From: Gluconacetobacter tumulisoli | Lineage (GTDB): Bacteria > Pseudomonadota > Alphaproteobacteria > Acetobacterales > Acetobacteraceae | Assembly: GCF_014174155.1 (NCBI RefSeq) | Contig: NZ_JABEQM010000019.1 | Location: forward strand, 1-54,880 | Direction: 5' to 3' | DNA: 54,880 bases | Part shown: in pieces, positions 34,455 through 44,979 of the stretch | How the letters are laid out: every line of letters begins with the position of its first letter | How positions within the stretch are numbered: position 1 is the first letter of the stretch | The notes under the pieces: model-generated | Told to the model about the DNA's origin: nothing | Seen by the model: only the letters and a program-made list of their open reading frames with translations | The model's database searches: none | Translations under genes and position numbers: made by a program

Positions 34455-37232
34455 TCAGCCAGCCTCGCTGGCCGCCGCGCGCCGTGTCCGCGTCGTGGTG
34501 CCGACTTTCGTACCCGCGGCCTTCGCCCCCGTCTTGGCGGTCGCGGTCTTGGCGGCCGTGGCCTTGGTGGCCGCCGTCTTCGCGGGTGCGGCCTTCGAGG
34601 TCTTGGCCTTCGCGGCGGCGGCCTTCCGGGGCGCGGCGGTTTTCGGCGCGTCGGTGTCGGTCGCGGCGGCCTTGGTCCGGCGGGCGGGTGCCTTCTTCGC
34701 GGCGGCCTTGCCCTTCGGCTTCAGCGGCTTGCCCTTTTCGGCCAGCAGCGCCACCGCCTGGTCCAGGGTGACGTCCTCCATGGCCTCGCCGCGGGGCACG
34801 TTGACCACCATCTGCCCGTGCTGGATATAGGGGCCGAACCGGCCCTTGCGCACGATCACCGGCTCGCCATCCTTGGGATGCGGCGCGATCGTGCGGACCG
34901 ACGCCAGCTTGCGCGCCAGCACGTCGACCGCGCGGTTCAGCCCGACCGTCAGGATGTCGTCATCCTTGTCCAGCGACCCGTAGACCGCGCCCATCTTCAC
35001 ATACGGGCCGAAACGGCCCAGCCCGGCCTCGATCTGCTCGCCCGTGTCGGGGTGGATGCCGACGATCCGGGGCAGGGACAGCAGGCCCAGCGCCTGCTCC
35101 AGCGTGATCTTGTCTCCCTCGATTCCACGGGGGATGGTGGCGCGCCGGGGCTTGGCCTTCTTGTCTTCCGGGTCGGGTTCGCCCTGCTGGACATACAGCC
35201 CCCAGGGACCGCGCCGGACGGTCACGTCCTCGCCGGCCGGGGACTGGCCCAGGACGCGCATGCCGTCCTTCAGCGTATCGGCCTCGCCGTCTTCCTTGGG
35301 GTCCACGACCAGGCGGCGGGTGAACTGGCAGGTCGGGTAGTTGGAACAGCCGATGAACGCCCCGTACCGCCCCAGCTTCAGCCCCAGCCGGCCGGTGCCG
35401 CAGGCGGTGCAGACGCGCGGGTCGCCGCCATCGGGCCGGGCGGGGAAGAAATGCGGGGCCAGGTCGGCATCCAGCGCATTGATGACGTCGGAGATCTTCA
35501 GGTCCTTCGTCTGGTCCACCGCGTGGGAGAAATCCTGCCAGAAGGCCGACATGACGTCGCGCCAGTCGGCGCGCCCGCCCGAGATGTCGTCAAGCTGCTC
35601 CTCCAGCCCCGCCGTGAACTGCGTGTCGACATAGCGTTCGAAGAACGAGGTCAGGAATGCGGTGACCAGCCGGCCGCGATCCTCGGGGACGAAGCGGCGG
35701 GCATCGAGCCGGACATAGTTGCGATCGCGCAGCACCGACAGGATCGAGGCATAGGTCGACGGCCGGCCGATCCCGATTTCCTCCATCTTCTTGACCAGCG
35801 ACGCCTCGGAATAGCGCGGAGGCGGCTGGGTGAAATGCTGCTCGGCGGCGACGTCGCCGGTCTTCAGCGGGTCGCGCTCGCGCATCGGCGGCAGCATCCG
35901 GCTGTCGTCGTCCTGCTCGTCCTTCTGGCCGGCGTCGTCCCGGCCCTCGCTGTACAGCTTCAGGAACCCGTCGAAGGCGATCATCGATCCGGTGGCGCGC
36001 AGGCCGGCCGCGCCGGCATCGTCCGCGATCTCGACGATCACCTGGTCCAGCTCGGCCGACTGCATCTGGCTGGCGACCGAGCGTTTCCAGACCAGCTCGT
36101 ACAGCCGCCGCTGGTCGTCCGTCAGGTGGCGGGCGACGCTGGCGGGCGTGCGGGTGATTTCGGTGGGGCGGATCGCCTCGTGCGCTTCCTGAGCGTTCTT
36201 CGCGCGGGTCGAATAGATCCGCGCCTTTTCCGGCACGTAGGGCGCGCCGAAGCTCTCGCCGATATGGGTGCGGATCGCGGCGATGGCCTCGCCGGCCATC
36301 TGCACGCCGTCGGTTCGCATATAAGTGATCAGGCCGACCGTCTCGCCGCCCAGGTCGATGCCTTCATATAATTGCTGCGCGGTGCGCATGGTGGCCTGTG
36401 CGCCCATGCCCAGCTTGCGCGAGGCTTCCTGCTGCAGGGTCGACGTCGTGAAGGGCGGCGGCGGGTTGCGGCGGACCTTGCGCCGTTCGACCGACCGGAC
36501 CGCGAAGCGGCCGCCCTCGACGGCGGCCTTGGCCGCCATGGCCCCGGCCTCGTCATGCAGGTCGAACTGGTCCAGCTTGCGGCCGGCCAGGTGGGTCAAC
36601 CGCGCGGTGAAGGGCGCGCCGCCGGGCGTCGTGAACTGGGCGGCCACGGTCCAGTATTCGCGGCTGCGGAATGCCTCGATCTCCGCCTCGCGCTCGCAGA
36701 TCAGGCGCAGCGACACCGATTGCACCCGTCCCGCGCTGCGCGAGCCCGGCAGCTTGCGCCACAGCACGGGCGACAGGGTGAAGCCCACCAGGTAATCCAG
36801 CGCCCGGCGCGCCATGTACGCCTCGATCAGCGGCTGGTCGAGGTCGCGCGGATGGGCCATCGCCGTGCGGATGGCGGACTTGGTGATCTCGTTGAAGGTG
36901 ACGCGCTGGACGTCCACCCCCTTCAGCAGGTTCCGCTCCTCGAGCACCGCGCGGACATGCCACGAGATGGCCTCGCCCTCGCGATCCGGATCGGTGGCCA
37001 GGTACAGGTGCCGGGCCCCGCGCAGGGCCTTGGCGATGGCCGTGATCTGGCGGTTGCCGCGCTCGTCGGATTCCCAGTCCATGGCGAAATTCTCGTCCGG
37101 GCGGACGCTTCCGTCCTTCGGCGGCAGGTCGCGGACATGGCCGAACGAGGCGAGAACCGTGAATCCGTCCCCCAGATACTTGTTGATCGTCTTCGCCTTG
37201 GCAGGCGACTCGACCACGACGACGTCAGTCAT
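34455..37232 (-). CDS. topA: DNA topoisomerase I
   Basis: A 925-residue type IA topoisomerase that relaxes negative supercoils. The Toprim domain has VVVESPAKAKTI at the start and the DPDREGEAISWHV motif. The active-site Tyr304 lies in TYMRTDGV. C-terminal parts include one clear four-cysteine zinc ribbon (CTACGTGRLG...GCSNYPTC), Topo_C repeats with GRFGPYV and GRFGPYI, and a Lys/Ala-rich tail of about 90 residues like histone H1 ends. Such tails are known in alphaproteobacterial TopA and probably add DNA affinity. It is preceded by dprA (12-base gap). Confidence 0.95.
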   Translation of the reverse strand: MTDVVVVESPAKAKTINKYLGDGFTVLASFGHVRDLPPKDGSVRPDENFAMDWESDERGNRQITAIAKALRGARHLYLATDPDREGEAISWHVRAVLEERNLLKGVDVQRVTFNEITKSAIRTAMAHPRDLDQPLIEAYMARRALDYLVGFTLSPVLWRKLPGSRSAGRVQSVSLRLICEREAEIEAFRSREYWTVAAQFTTPGGAPFTARLTHLAGRKLDQFDLHDEAGAMAAKAAVEGGRFAVRSVERRKVRRNPPPPFTTSTLQQEASRKLGMGAQATMRTAQQLYEGIDLGGETVGLITYMRTDGVQMAGEAIAAIRTHIGESFGAPYVPEKARIYSTRAKNAQEAHEAIRPTEITRTPASVARHLTDDQRRLYELVWKRSVASQMQSAELDQVIVEIADDAGAAGLRATGSMIAFDGFLKLYSEGRDDAGQKDEQDDDSRMLPPMRERDPLKTGDVAAEQHFTQPPPRYSEASLVKKMEEIGIGRPSTYASILSVLRDRNYVRLDARRFVPEDRGRLVTAFLTSFFERYVDTQFTAGLEEQLDDISGGRADWRDVMSAFWQDFSHAVDQTKDLKISDVINALDADLAPHFFPARPDGGDPRVCTACGTGRLGLKLGRYGAFIGCSNYPTCQFTRRLVVDPKEDGEADTLKDGMRVLGQSPAGEDVTVRRGPWGLYVQQGEPDPEDKKAKPRRATIPRGIEGDKITLEQALGLLSLPRIVGIHPDTGEQIEAGLGRFGPYVKMGAVYGSLDKDDDILTVGLNRAVDVLARKLASVRTIAPHPKDGEPVIVRKGRFGPYIQHGQMVVNVPRGEAMEDVTLDQAVALLAEKGKPLKPKGKAAAKKAPARRTKAAATDTDAPKTAAPRKAAAAKAKTSKAAPAKTAATKATAAKTATAKTGAKAAGTKVGTTTRTRRAAASEAG

Positions 37233-37244
37233 TCTGTCTCCGGA

Positions 37245-38423
37245 TCACGCATCTCGTTCCAGGGTCCGGCCGGTGTCGGGGACTGTGGATGGCAGGATAA
37301 CGCTTCCCCCGGGAAGGGTTTCGACGTCGCCCGCCAGCTCCAGTTCCGACAGCACGGTCAGGATAGCCGATGCCGAGAACTGGCAGCGCCGTACAAGATC
37401 GTCAACCGGCGTTGGCGTGAAAGACAGAAGGGACAGTATTGCGTCGCGTATCTCCCCGGGCCCCGAAGGGGGCCGGGGAATGCCCGGTGCGCCCGCGTTC
37501 GCCGCGTGTCCGGGACGGACGGGCGGGGGGCGGAACATGCCCGGAAACGGCGCCCGTCCTGCCGGGGCGAGGGGCAGTTCGGCCAGTACGTCATGTTCGT
37601 TTTCCGTCAGCACCGCGCCCCGCCGCAGCAGGTCGTTGCCACCCCGGCAGCGCGGATCCAGGGGCGATCCGGGGACGGCAAACAGCGTGCGGCCATAATC
37701 GGTGGCCAGGCCGGCGGTGATCAGACTGCCGGAGCGCAGCGCTGCCTCGATCACCACGCAGCCCAGCGACAGGCCGGCGATCAGGCGGTTGCGCCGGGGG
37801 AAATGGCGGTGCTGCGGGGCGACCCCCAGCGGCGTTTCGGTCACCACCGCGCCGTGCCGGGCGATTGCGTCCTGCAATTCTGCGTGTTCGGGCGGATAGG
37901 GGCGGTCCAGTCCGCCCGCGATCGCCGCGATCGTGACGCCCGCGCGCAAGGCGCCGCGGTGGGCGGCGGCATCGATGCCCCGGGCCAGGCCCGATACGAT
38001 GGAAACGTCATGGGTCGCCAGGGTGGCCGCCAGGCTTTCGGCCATGCGCGCGCCGCCCGACGATGCATTGCGGGCGCCCACGATGGCAACGCTGCGTCCG
38101 CCCAGCCGCGCCGGATCGCCCAGTACCGACAGGACCGGCGGCGCGTCGTGGATGTCGGCCAGCAATTCGGGGTAATCCGGGTCGCCCAGCACCAGGATCC
38201 GTCCGCCGATCGCGGCGGTGCCGGCGATTTCCCGTTCGATCTCGTCGGGCGGGGGAATGCGCAGGCGGTCGGCCCGCCCCGTTGCCCGGGCGCGGGCAGG
38301 CAGGGCGGCCAACGCCGCCTCGGCCCCTCCATATTCCAGCAGCAGCTTGCGATAGCCGACCGGACCGACCCCCTCGGTGCGCGCCAGGCGCAGGTGGGCG
38401 GCCAGCGGTCGGCCCTGGCTCAT
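37245..38423 (-). CDS. dprA: DNA processing protein DprA
   Basis: A 392-residue DprA. The N-terminal SAM-like helices (EGVGPVGYRKLL) precede the Rossmann core with VAIVGARNASSGG, SGLARGIDAAAHRGAL and the NRLIAGLS strand. A C-terminal winged helix (about residues 320-375; DLVRRCQFSASAILTVLSELELAG) follows, typical of the long form. DprA loads RecA onto incoming single-stranded DNA in transformation. The gene sits between plsY (24-base gap) and topA. comEC is also in this window. Confidence 0.93.
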   Translation of the reverse strand: MSQGRPLAAHLRLARTEGVGPVGYRKLLLEYGGAEAALAALPARARATGRADRLRIPPPDEIEREIAGTAAIGGRILVLGDPDYPELLADIHDAPPVLSVLGDPARLGGRSVAIVGARNASSGGARMAESLAATLATHDVSIVSGLARGIDAAAHRGALRAGVTIAAIAGGLDRPYPPEHAELQDAIARHGAVVTETPLGVAPQHRHFPRRNRLIAGLSLGCVVIEAALRSGSLITAGLATDYGRTLFAVPGSPLDPRCRGGNDLLRRGAVLTENEHDVLAELPLAPAGRAPFPGMFRPPPVRPGHAANAGAPGIPRPPSGPGEIRDAILSLLSFTPTPVDDLVRRCQFSASAILTVLSELELAGDVETLPGGSVILPSTVPDTGRTLERDA

Positions 38424-38447
38424 GACCGGGGGCTCATGGGTGGGGCC

Positions 38448-39086
38448 TCACGGGCGGGAACGACCGATCCGGGGTTCGGTCCCGGCCAGGAGGCGGCGGA
38501 TATTCTCGTGATGGCGGCCGATGACCAGGGCGGCGACCAGCAGGCCCGCCATCGCGGCCGGCGCGCGCGGATTGCCGCCGGCCACCGCCGTCAGCAGAAG
38601 CGGCAACGCCACGAACGCCGCCAATGCCCCGGCCGACGACAGTTTTGTCAGCCGCGCGACGCCCAGCCAGATCGCGCAGCACGCGAGGCCGACCAGCGGC
38701 GACAGGGCCAATGCCGCGCCCAGTCCGGTGGCGACGCCCTTGCCGCCCCGGAATTTCAGCCAGATCGGAAAACAATGGCCGACGACGGCGAACAGGGCCG
38801 CGACCGCCTCGGCCTGTCCGGTATGGAAGGGTGACAGGATGAAGGCGCAGACGACGGCGAATGCCCCCTTGGCCCCATCCAGCAGCAGGGTCGCCGCCGC
38901 CAGCCCGCGCCGGCCGGTGCGCAGCACGTTGGTGGCGCCGATATTGCCCGATCCGATCTGGCGGATGTCGCCGGCGCCGCCCATCTGCGTCAGCAGCAGG
39001 CCGAACGGGATGCTGCCGATGCAGTAGGACAGGGCCGCGATCGCGGCCAGCAGCGGCAGGGCGAAGGGGGGAACGGCGTCGGTCAT
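38448..39086 (-). CDS. plsY: Glycerol-3-phosphate acyltransferase PlsY
   Basis: A 212-residue membrane acyltransferase that transfers the acyl group from acyl-phosphate to glycerol-3-phosphate, the first step of phospholipid synthesis. Family motifs: SIPFGLLLT, GSGNIGATNVLRTG, LDGAKG, and KFRGGKGVATGLG, plus GRHHENIRRLLAGTE near the end. Six or seven hydrophobic helices are seen. Its ATG overlaps the TGA of the pyrC-like gene (39083-39086), which sets the start. Confidence 0.95.
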   Translation of the reverse strand: MTDAVPPFALPLLAAIAALSYCIGSIPFGLLLTQMGGAGDIRQIGSGNIGATNVLRTGRRGLAAATLLLDGAKGAFAVVCAFILSPFHTGQAEAVAALFAVVGHCFPIWLKFRGGKGVATGLGAALALSPLVGLACCAIWLGVARLTKLSSAGALAAFVALPLLLTAVAGGNPRAPAAMAGLLVAALVIGRHHENIRRLLAGTEPRIGRSRP

Positions 39087-40387
39087 GGCGTGGGTCGCCC
39101 CCCGGCATGCGCGAAGACCGGACGCCCGGCCTTCCAGGTACCCAGCACCCGGCCTTCCAGCGCGCGGCCGTCGAACGGCGTGTTCTGTGCGCGGCCGGGC
39201 ATGTCGTCGGCATCGACGCGCCAGGCGCGATCGGGGTCGAACAGGCACAGGTCGGCCGCGACGCCCTCGGCCAGCGTTCCGGCGGCGGCGCCCAGCAGTG
39301 CCGCCGGCCGATGGGTCAGCAGGCCCAGTGCCTCGATCATCGGCAGCGTGCCGCCATGCACCTGCGCCAGCGTCACCGCCAGCAGGGTCGCCAGGCCCGT
39401 TCCCCCGGCCGCCGCGACCGCGAAGGGCTGGCGCTTGTCGTCGGCGTCGCACGGGGCATGGTCCGATGCGATGGCGTCGATCGTGCCGTCCGCCAGGGCG
39501 TCGCAGATCGCCCGACGGTCGGCCTCGCCGCGCAGCGGGGGCGACAGTTTGGCATAGGTTCGGAAATCGCCGATCGCGGTCTCGTTCAGGTCGAAATAGG
39601 GCGGCGCGGTGTCGCAGGTGACGCGCAGGCCCCGCGCCTTGGCCGCGCGGATCAGTTCCACCCCCTCGGCGGTGGAGACATGGCCGAAATGCAGCCGCCC
39701 CTTCGTCAGTTCGACCAGGCGCAGGTCGCGGGCGATCATGATCGCCTCGGCCGCCGCCGGGATGCCCGGCAGGCCCAGCCGCGTGGCCAGTTCGCCATCC
39801 GTGGCGCAGCCGCCGCGCGCCAGCGACGGGTCTTCGGGGTGCTGGACGACCAGCGCGTCGAATCCGCGCGCGTAGGTCAGGGCCAGGCGCATGGTTCGCG
39901 TATCCGCGATGGCCTTCGTACCGTCGGTGAAGGCCACGGCCCCGGCCTCGTGCAGCAGGCCGATCTCGGCCATCTCGGCGCCTTCGCACCGGCAGGTCAG
40001 CGCGCCATAGGGCAGGATCGAGACAATGCCCGTCTCCTCGCCGCGGGCGCGCAGCAGGCGGACCAGCGCCGGATCGTCGATCGCCGGCTGGCTGTTGGGC
40101 AGCACCGCCATCGTGGTGATGCCCCCCGCCGCTGCCGCCCGCGCGGCCGAGGCCACGGTTTCGCGATATTCGAAGCCGGGTTCGCCGATGGCGACGCGCA
40201 TGTCCACCAGACCGGGGCACAGAATCGCCCCCCCGCCGTCGATGGTCGTGGCGCCCTCGGGCACGCCCTCGGCCCCGGGCAGGTCGGTGCCGGCGATCGC
40301 GCCGTCGCGCACCAGCAGCCGCCCTGGACGATCCAGCCCGCGCGCGGGGTCGATCAGGCGGACATTTTCGAACAGGAGGACGCTCAC
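39083..40387 (-). CDS. Dihydroorotase homologue lacking HxH (PyrX-like)
   Basis: A 434-residue amidohydrolase of the PyrC type I family. Most family blocks remain: [37 protein letters not shown] and the C-terminal [19 protein letters not shown]. However, the metal-binding motif after strand 1 (usually DLHVHLREPG) reads [10 protein letters not shown], with Arg64 and Ala66 in place of both His. A protein without HxH should not hold the binuclear metal centre. In Pseudomonas such a pseudo-dihydroorotase (PyrX/pyrC') is a structural partner of PyrB, and here pyrB is directly upstream with an ATGA overlap. A true PyrC would then be encoded elsewhere. Confidence 0.85.
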   Translation of the reverse strand: MSVLLFENVRLIDPARGLDRPGRLLVRDGAIAGTDLPGAEGVPEGATTIDGGGAILCPGLVDMRVAIGEPGFEYRETVASAARAAAAGGITTMAVLPNSQPAIDDPALVRLLRARGEETGIVSILPYGALTCRCEGAEMAEIGLLHEAGAVAFTDGTKAIADTRTMRLALTYARGFDALVVQHPEDPSLARGGCATDGELATRLGLPGIPAAAEAIMIARDLRLVELTKGRLHFGHVSTAEGVELIRAAKARGLRVTCDTAPPYFDLNETAIGDFRTYAKLSPPLRGEADRRAICDALADGTIDAIASDHAPCDADDKRQPFAVAAAGGTGLATLLAVTLAQVHGGTLPMIEALGLLTHRPAALLGAAAGTLAEGVAADLCLFDPDRAWRVDADDMPGRAQNTPFDGRALEGRVLGTWKAGRPVFAHAGGRPTP

Positions 40388-41349
40388 GTCGTTTCTCCGG
40401 CGCGTGCCAGCAGGTCCAGCACCGCCATGCGCACGGCGACGCCCATCTCGACCTGTTCGCGGATCACGCTCTGGTCGGAATCGGCGACGCGGCTGTCGAT
40501 TTCCACACCGCGATTCATCGGGCCGGGATGCATGACCAGCGCGCCGGGACGCGCCACCGCCAGCCGCCGGCGGTCCAGCCCGTAGAAGCGGAAATATTCG
40601 CGCGCGCTGGGCACCTGCCCGCCGGTCATGCGCTCGCGCTGCATGCGCAGCATCATGACCACGTCCACGTCGCGCAGCCCGTCTTCCATCGTGTAATGGA
40701 CGTCCACGCCCAGCGCCCCGATGGCGCCGGGGATCAGGGTCGGCGGCCCCACCACGCGTACGCGGCAGCCCATCGCCGTCAGCAGGTGGATGTTCGACCG
40801 CGCGACGCGGCTGTGGCTGACATCGCCGCAGATCGCGACCGTCAGCCCGTGCAGGCCGCCGAAATGCCGGCGGATCGTCAGCGCGTCCAGCAGCGCCTGC
40901 GTCGGGTGTTCATGCGTGCCGTCGCCGGCATTGACCACGCTGGCCTCGACCTTCTGCGCCAGCAGCGCCGGTGCGCCGGACTGCGAATGGCGTACCACCA
41001 GCAAATCGGTCCGCATGGCGTTCAGGGTGGTCGCGGTGTCCAGCAGGGTCTCGCCCTTGTTCACCGACGAACTGGCCACCGTCATGTTGACCACGTCGGC
41101 CCCCAGCCGCTTGCCCGCCAGTTCGAAGGAAGTGCGGGTGCGGGTGCTGTCCTCGAAGAACAGGTTGATGACCGTCCGGCCTCGCAGCCGGTCGCGCGGC
41201 GTCTTGCGCGACCGGTTCATCAGCGCGTAGCTCTCGGCCAGGTCCAGGAACGGCTCGATCCGCGTGGGGTGCATGCCCTGCACGCCCAGCAGGTGCCGCG
41301 TCGATTGCGGGAAGAAATGCGGCGAGGCGGTGCGCGGCCCCTCGCTCAT
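40384..41349 (-). CDS. pyrB: Aspartate carbamoyltransferase catalytic subunit
   Basis: A 321-residue ATCase, which makes carbamoyl-aspartate in pyrimidine synthesis. The carbamoyl-phosphate motif [13 protein letters not shown] is intact, as are the Ser/Lys loop [37 protein letters not shown] and the C-terminal [12 protein letters not shown]. No regulatory subunit gene (pyrI) is near. It overlaps gltX upstream (ATGA) and the pyrC-like gene downstream (ATGA), consistent with a PyrB-PyrX complex. Confidence 0.96.
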   Translation of the reverse strand: MSEGPRTASPHFFPQSTRHLLGVQGMHPTRIEPFLDLAESYALMNRSRKTPRDRLRGRTVINLFFEDSTRTRTSFELAGKRLGADVVNMTVASSSVNKGETLLDTATTLNAMRTDLLVVRHSQSGAPALLAQKVEASVVNAGDGTHEHPTQALLDALTIRRHFGGLHGLTVAICGDVSHSRVARSNIHLLTAMGCRVRVVGPPTLIPGAIGALGVDVHYTMEDGLRDVDVVMMLRMQRERMTGGQVPSAREYFRFYGLDRRRLAVARPGALVMHPGPMNRGVEIDSRVADSDQSVIREQVEMGVAVRMAVLDLLARAGETT

Positions 41350-42746
41350 TGCGCGACCGCCCCGATCCGGGCCATCACCTCGTCCCGGCCGAGCGCGGCC
41401 AGGGTGGCGTCGATGCCCGGCGAGGTCGTGGTGCCGGTTACCGCGGCGCGCAACGGCTGCGCCACCTGGCCCAGCTTGTGGCCGTGGTGCTCGGCGAAGC
41501 GGCGCAGGGCGGCGTCGATGGTCGGTGCGTCGAACGGGTCGATCACCGCCAGGTCGCGGGCCAGCAGGCCCAGCAACGTCCGGGCCTCGGGCGTCAGCAG
41601 CTTCTCGGCCTTGGCATCGAAGGACAGCGGGACGTGGCGGCCCAGGAAGGCGGCGCTGTCGGCCAGGTCCACCAGCGTCTTCGCACGGTCCTTCAGCCCC
41701 GGCATCAGGGTCTGGATGCGGGCGCGCACGGTATCGTCCAGTGTCACGTCCGGCCGGCCGGCCTGGCGTTCGGCGACGTCGTTCGCCAGGCGGGCGTCAT
41801 CGGCCTGGCGCAGCCACACGCCGTTCAGGTGCAGCAGCTTGGCGTAATCCATGCGCGCCGCCGACCGGCCGACGCCGTCCAGGTCGAACAGCTGGATCTG
41901 CTCGTCACGGGACAGGATCTCGGCGTCACCATGGCCCCAGCCCAGCCGCAGCAGGTAGTTGTTCAGGGCCTCCGGCAGGTATCCCATCTCGCGGAATTCC
42001 ACCACCGACTGGGCGCCATGCCGCTTGGACAGCTTGGCGCCGTCGGGACCGTGGATCAGCGGCAGGTGCGCGAAGGCCGGCAGGTCCCAGCCCATGGCAC
42101 GATAGATCATCGCCTGGCGGAAACTGTTGGTCAGATGGTCGTCGCCGCGAATGACATGGGTGATGTCCATGTCATGGTCGTCCACCACCACAGCCAGCTG
42201 ATAGACCGGCGTGCCGTCGGCGCGCAGGATGATCATGTCGTCCATTTCGGCATTGGCGACGCGGACCTCGCCCTGCACCAGGTCCGGGATGACGGTCTCG
42301 CCTTCGCGCGGGGCACGGATGCGCACCGTATAGGGCGCGCCGGGCGGGGCCTCGGACGGGTCGCGGTCGCGCCAGTAGCCGTTGTAGCGGGGCGGACGGC
42401 CCTCGGCCATCGCCTGCTCGCGCATCTGCTGCAATTCCGCCTGCGTGCAGAAGCAGCGATAAGCCAGCCCCTGGGTCAGCAGATGATGCGCGACTTCCGC
42501 ATGGCGGGCCTGCCGGGTGGACTGGAACACCGGTTCCTCGTCCGGGGTCAGCCCCATCCAGGCCAGCCCGTCGAACAGCACGTCCACCGCCTGCTGGGTC
42601 GACCGCTCGCGGTCGGTATCCTCGATGCGAAGCAGGAACTTGCCGCCATGGTGACGGGCATAGAGGAAATTGAAAAGGGCGGCTCGGGCGTTGCCGATGT
42701 GCAGCAACCCGGTGGGGCTCGGTGCGAAGCGCGTACGAACGGTCAT
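41346..42746 (-). CDS. gltX: Glutamyl-tRNA synthetase
   Basis: A 466-residue class I synthetase. The HIGH-type motif reads HIGN at residues 16-19 ([17 protein letters not shown]), and the KMSKS-type motif reads KLSKR at 238-242. Other family blocks: [21 protein letters not shown] and [15 protein letters not shown] frame extends 364 codons upstream of the ATG at 42746, but it is antisense to comEC and is rejected. Many alphaproteobacteria carry two GluRS genes; from this window alone I cannot tell if this one charges tRNA-Gln as well. First gene of the long minus-strand cluster. Confidence 0.94.
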   Translation of the reverse strand: MTVRTRFAPSPTGLLHIGNARAALFNFLYARHHGGKFLLRIEDTDRERSTQQAVDVLFDGLAWMGLTPDEEPVFQSTRQARHAEVAHHLLTQGLAYRCFCTQAELQQMREQAMAEGRPPRYNGYWRDRDPSEAPPGAPYTVRIRAPREGETVIPDLVQGEVRVANAEMDDMIILRADGTPVYQLAVVVDDHDMDITHVIRGDDHLTNSFRQAMIYRAMGWDLPAFAHLPLIHGPDGAKLSKRHGAQSVVEFREMGYLPEALNNYLLRLGWGHGDAEILSRDEQIQLFDLDGVGRSAARMDYAKLLHLNGVWLRQADDARLANDVAERQAGRPDVTLDDTVRARIQTLMPGLKDRAKTLVDLADSAAFLGRHVPLSFDAKAEKLLTPEARTLLGLLARDLAVIDPFDAPTIDAALRRFAEHHGHKLGQVAQPLRAAVTGTTTSPGIDATLAALGRDEVMARIGAVAQ

Positions 42747-42833
42747 GAGGCGGCTCCATACCATGGGATGCCGTCTGCTTACAGGGGGATCGGCATATGG
42801 CCGATCCGCGCCGTTGGCGGCTAGGCTGCCGCA

Positions 42834-44978
42834 GTGGACGATTCGGATGGAGATATCGGCCGGGACGCATGGCCGGCGCGGATGCTGCTGGCGGAACGGT
42901 CGCGGCTGGCGCTGTGGCTGCCGGTCGGGCTGGGGATCGGCATCACGATTTATTTCGCGCTGACGCGGGAGCCCGGGGGGACGACGATCCTGTCGCTGCT
43001 GGTCGTGGCGGGCGGGGCGGTCGCCTGGATCGCGCGGGCGCCCCATGTGCTGGCGGCGCGGGCGATCGGCGGGGGAATGGCGGCACTGGCGCTGGGGGGC
43101 GTCGCGGCCTGGACCGCCACGCATCGCCAGCCGCCGCTGCCCGACCTGCCGCATCGCGCGACGATGGTGGTGGGCCGGATCACGGCCGTGTCCGTCCTGC
43201 CGCCGCGCGACGCGGCGGCAGGTGGGGCCCTGCAGGTGGATCTGGCGGACGTGCGGCTGGAGGACCCGGTCGATGACGGGATGCCGCCCTTGCGCCGCAT
43301 ATTGCGGCTGCGACTGCGGCCCGACGACCCGGTGCGGCTGTCGCCGGGAATGGTGGTGCGGGTGCGCGCGATGCTGCGTCCGCCGATGCCGCCCGCCTGG
43401 CCCGGCGGCCCGGACCGCCAGCGCCGGGCGTGGTTCGACGGCATGGCGGGCGGCGGATACGCGCTGGCGATGGTGCAGCGGGTGGATGAAGGGCTCCCTG
43501 CCGCCCATCGCACGATGGAATCCCTGCGCGAAACGATCCTTGCCCGTATCCTGCGCGTGCTGCCCCCCGACCGGGCCGGTGTGGCGGCGGCGGTCCTGAC
43601 CGGGTCCGCCGCGCCGATGCCGCAGGCCGATCGCGACGCCTTCGCCGATGCGGGACTGGCGCATCTGCTGGCGGTGGCCGGGCTGCATCTGGGGATCGTC
43701 ATGGGCGTGGCGATGGCGGCGGCGCGCCTGCTGCTGGCGTGCTCGGAACATGCAAGCCTGTTCTGGCCATGCCGGCAGGTCGCGGCGCTGGCGGGACTGG
43801 CGGCCGGGGCGGCGTATGTGGTGCTGACCGGCCAGCATCTGCCGGCGTTGCGGGGTCTGGCGATGGCGACGCTGGTGGTGCTGGCGATCGTGACCGGGCG
43901 GCGGGCCCTGTCGATGCGCGGGCTGGCGGTGGGGGCCGGGCTGCTACTGCTGACCGGACCGGGGGACCTGATGGAAACGCCGTTGCAGATGTCGCTGGCG
44001 GCGGTGATGGCGCTGGCCGCGGGGTTCGAGGCCGCGCGGCCCCCCCTTCGCCGTCTGGTGCAGGACGGGGGCTGGTGGCGCCGGATAGGCGTCCATGTCG
44101 CGCATCTGGCGCTGGCCAGCCTGATGGCCGGGGGGGCGACGGTCCCGGTCGTCATGGCGCATTTCGGCACGCTGCAACCCTGGTTTCTGCTGGCGAACCT
44201 GCTGGCGGTGCCGCTGATGGCGATGTGGATCTTGCCGGCAGGGCTGCTGGCCATAGGGCTGATGCCGCTGGGACTGGAGGCCGCGGCCCTGGTGCCGATG
44301 GGCTGGGGGATCGGGGTGGTACTGGATCTGGCGCGGGCGGTGTCCGGCTGGCCGGCGGCGCGGATCATGGTGCCGGCGATGCCGGGATGGGCGCTGGCGG
44401 CGTGGCTGCTGGGCCTGTGCTGGATGTGCTTGTGGACCCGGCGCTGGCGCTGGGCCGGCATGGTGCCGATGGCGGTGGCGCTGCTCGTCCCGTTCCTGGT
44501 GACGCCGCCGGACCTGCTGGTGGCGGCGGACGGGCGGGTGATGGGGGTGCGCGACGGCGGAATGTTGCGGGTGGTCCCGCGTCCAGGGGCGGACCGGGTG
44601 GTCGAGGCCGACTGGCGCCAGGCCCTTGCCCTGCCCCTCGCGGCCCTGCCAGCCGGGGACGATGACAGCCGCATCGCCTGTCGCGACGGGCTGTGCCGGC
44701 TGGCGGGTGGCCGGGTGCTGCTGCGCCTGCCGGGGGCGGCCACGCCCGACTGCGCCGGGATTGCGCTGCTGGTCGCGCCGGGGGGCGAGGGTACGAACTG
44801 TCCGGGCGTGGCCACGATCGACGGGTTGACCCTGTGGCAGTCGGGTGCGCAGACCGTCTATCTGCGGCCGGACGGGCCGCGCGTCGTCACCGATCGCGCC
44901 GTACGTGGTGCGCGGCCATGGGTCATGGGACCGGGCCAGCACGGCATGCCGACCCTGCCGCTGGCCGCTGCCGAATAG
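42834..44978 (+). CDS. comEC: ComEC/Rec2-family DNA uptake channel protein
   Basis: A 714-residue polytopic membrane protein. An N-terminal region with two or three helices and a soluble segment (about 100-200; ComEC N-terminal OB-like part) precedes the Competence domain with LTGSAAPMPQADRDAFADAGLAH-type sequence, AVAGLHLGIV and LPALRGLAMA. A C-terminal soluble part (after about 560) is short and does not show the metallo-beta-lactamase HxHxDH motif. ComEC carries single-stranded DNA across the inner membrane. The start is GTG 42834, divergent from gltX by 87 bases; it could start a little later. Confidence 0.87.
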   Translation: MDDSDGDIGRDAWPARMLLAERSRLALWLPVGLGIGITIYFALTREPGGTTILSLLVVAGGAVAWIARAPHVLAARAIGGGMAALALGGVAAWTATHRQPPLPDLPHRATMVVGRITAVSVLPPRDAAAGGALQVDLADVRLEDPVDDGMPPLRRILRLRLRPDDPVRLSPGMVVRVRAMLRPPMPPAWPGGPDRQRRAWFDGMAGGGYALAMVQRVDEGLPAAHRTMESLRETILARILRVLPPDRAGVAAAVLTGSAAPMPQADRDAFADAGLAHLLAVAGLHLGIVMGVAMAAARLLLACSEHASLFWPCRQVAALAGLAAGAAYVVLTGQHLPALRGLAMATLVVLAIVTGRRALSMRGLAVGAGLLLLTGPGDLMETPLQMSLAAVMALAAGFEAARPPLRRLVQDGGWWRRIGVHVAHLALASLMAGGATVPVVMAHFGTLQPWFLLANLLAVPLMAMWILPAGLLAIGLMPLGLEAAALVPMGWGIGVVLDLARAVSGWPAARIMVPAMPGWALAAWLLGLCWMCLWTRRWRWAGMVPMAVALLVPFLVTPPDLLVAADGRVMGVRDGGMLRVVPRPGADRVVEADWRQALALPLAALPAGDDDSRIACRDGLCRLAGGRVLLRLPGAATPDCAGIALLVAPGGEGTNCPGVATIDGLTLWQSGAQTVYLRPDGPRVVTDRAVRGARPWVMGPGQHGMPTLPLAAAE

Positions 44979-44979
44979 G

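Noticed and set aside
42747-43838. 364-codon upstream extension of gltX
   Set aside because: It is the reverse frame of comEC; the synthetase motif begins at the ATG at 42746 and the extension has low-complexity Arg/Gln composition.
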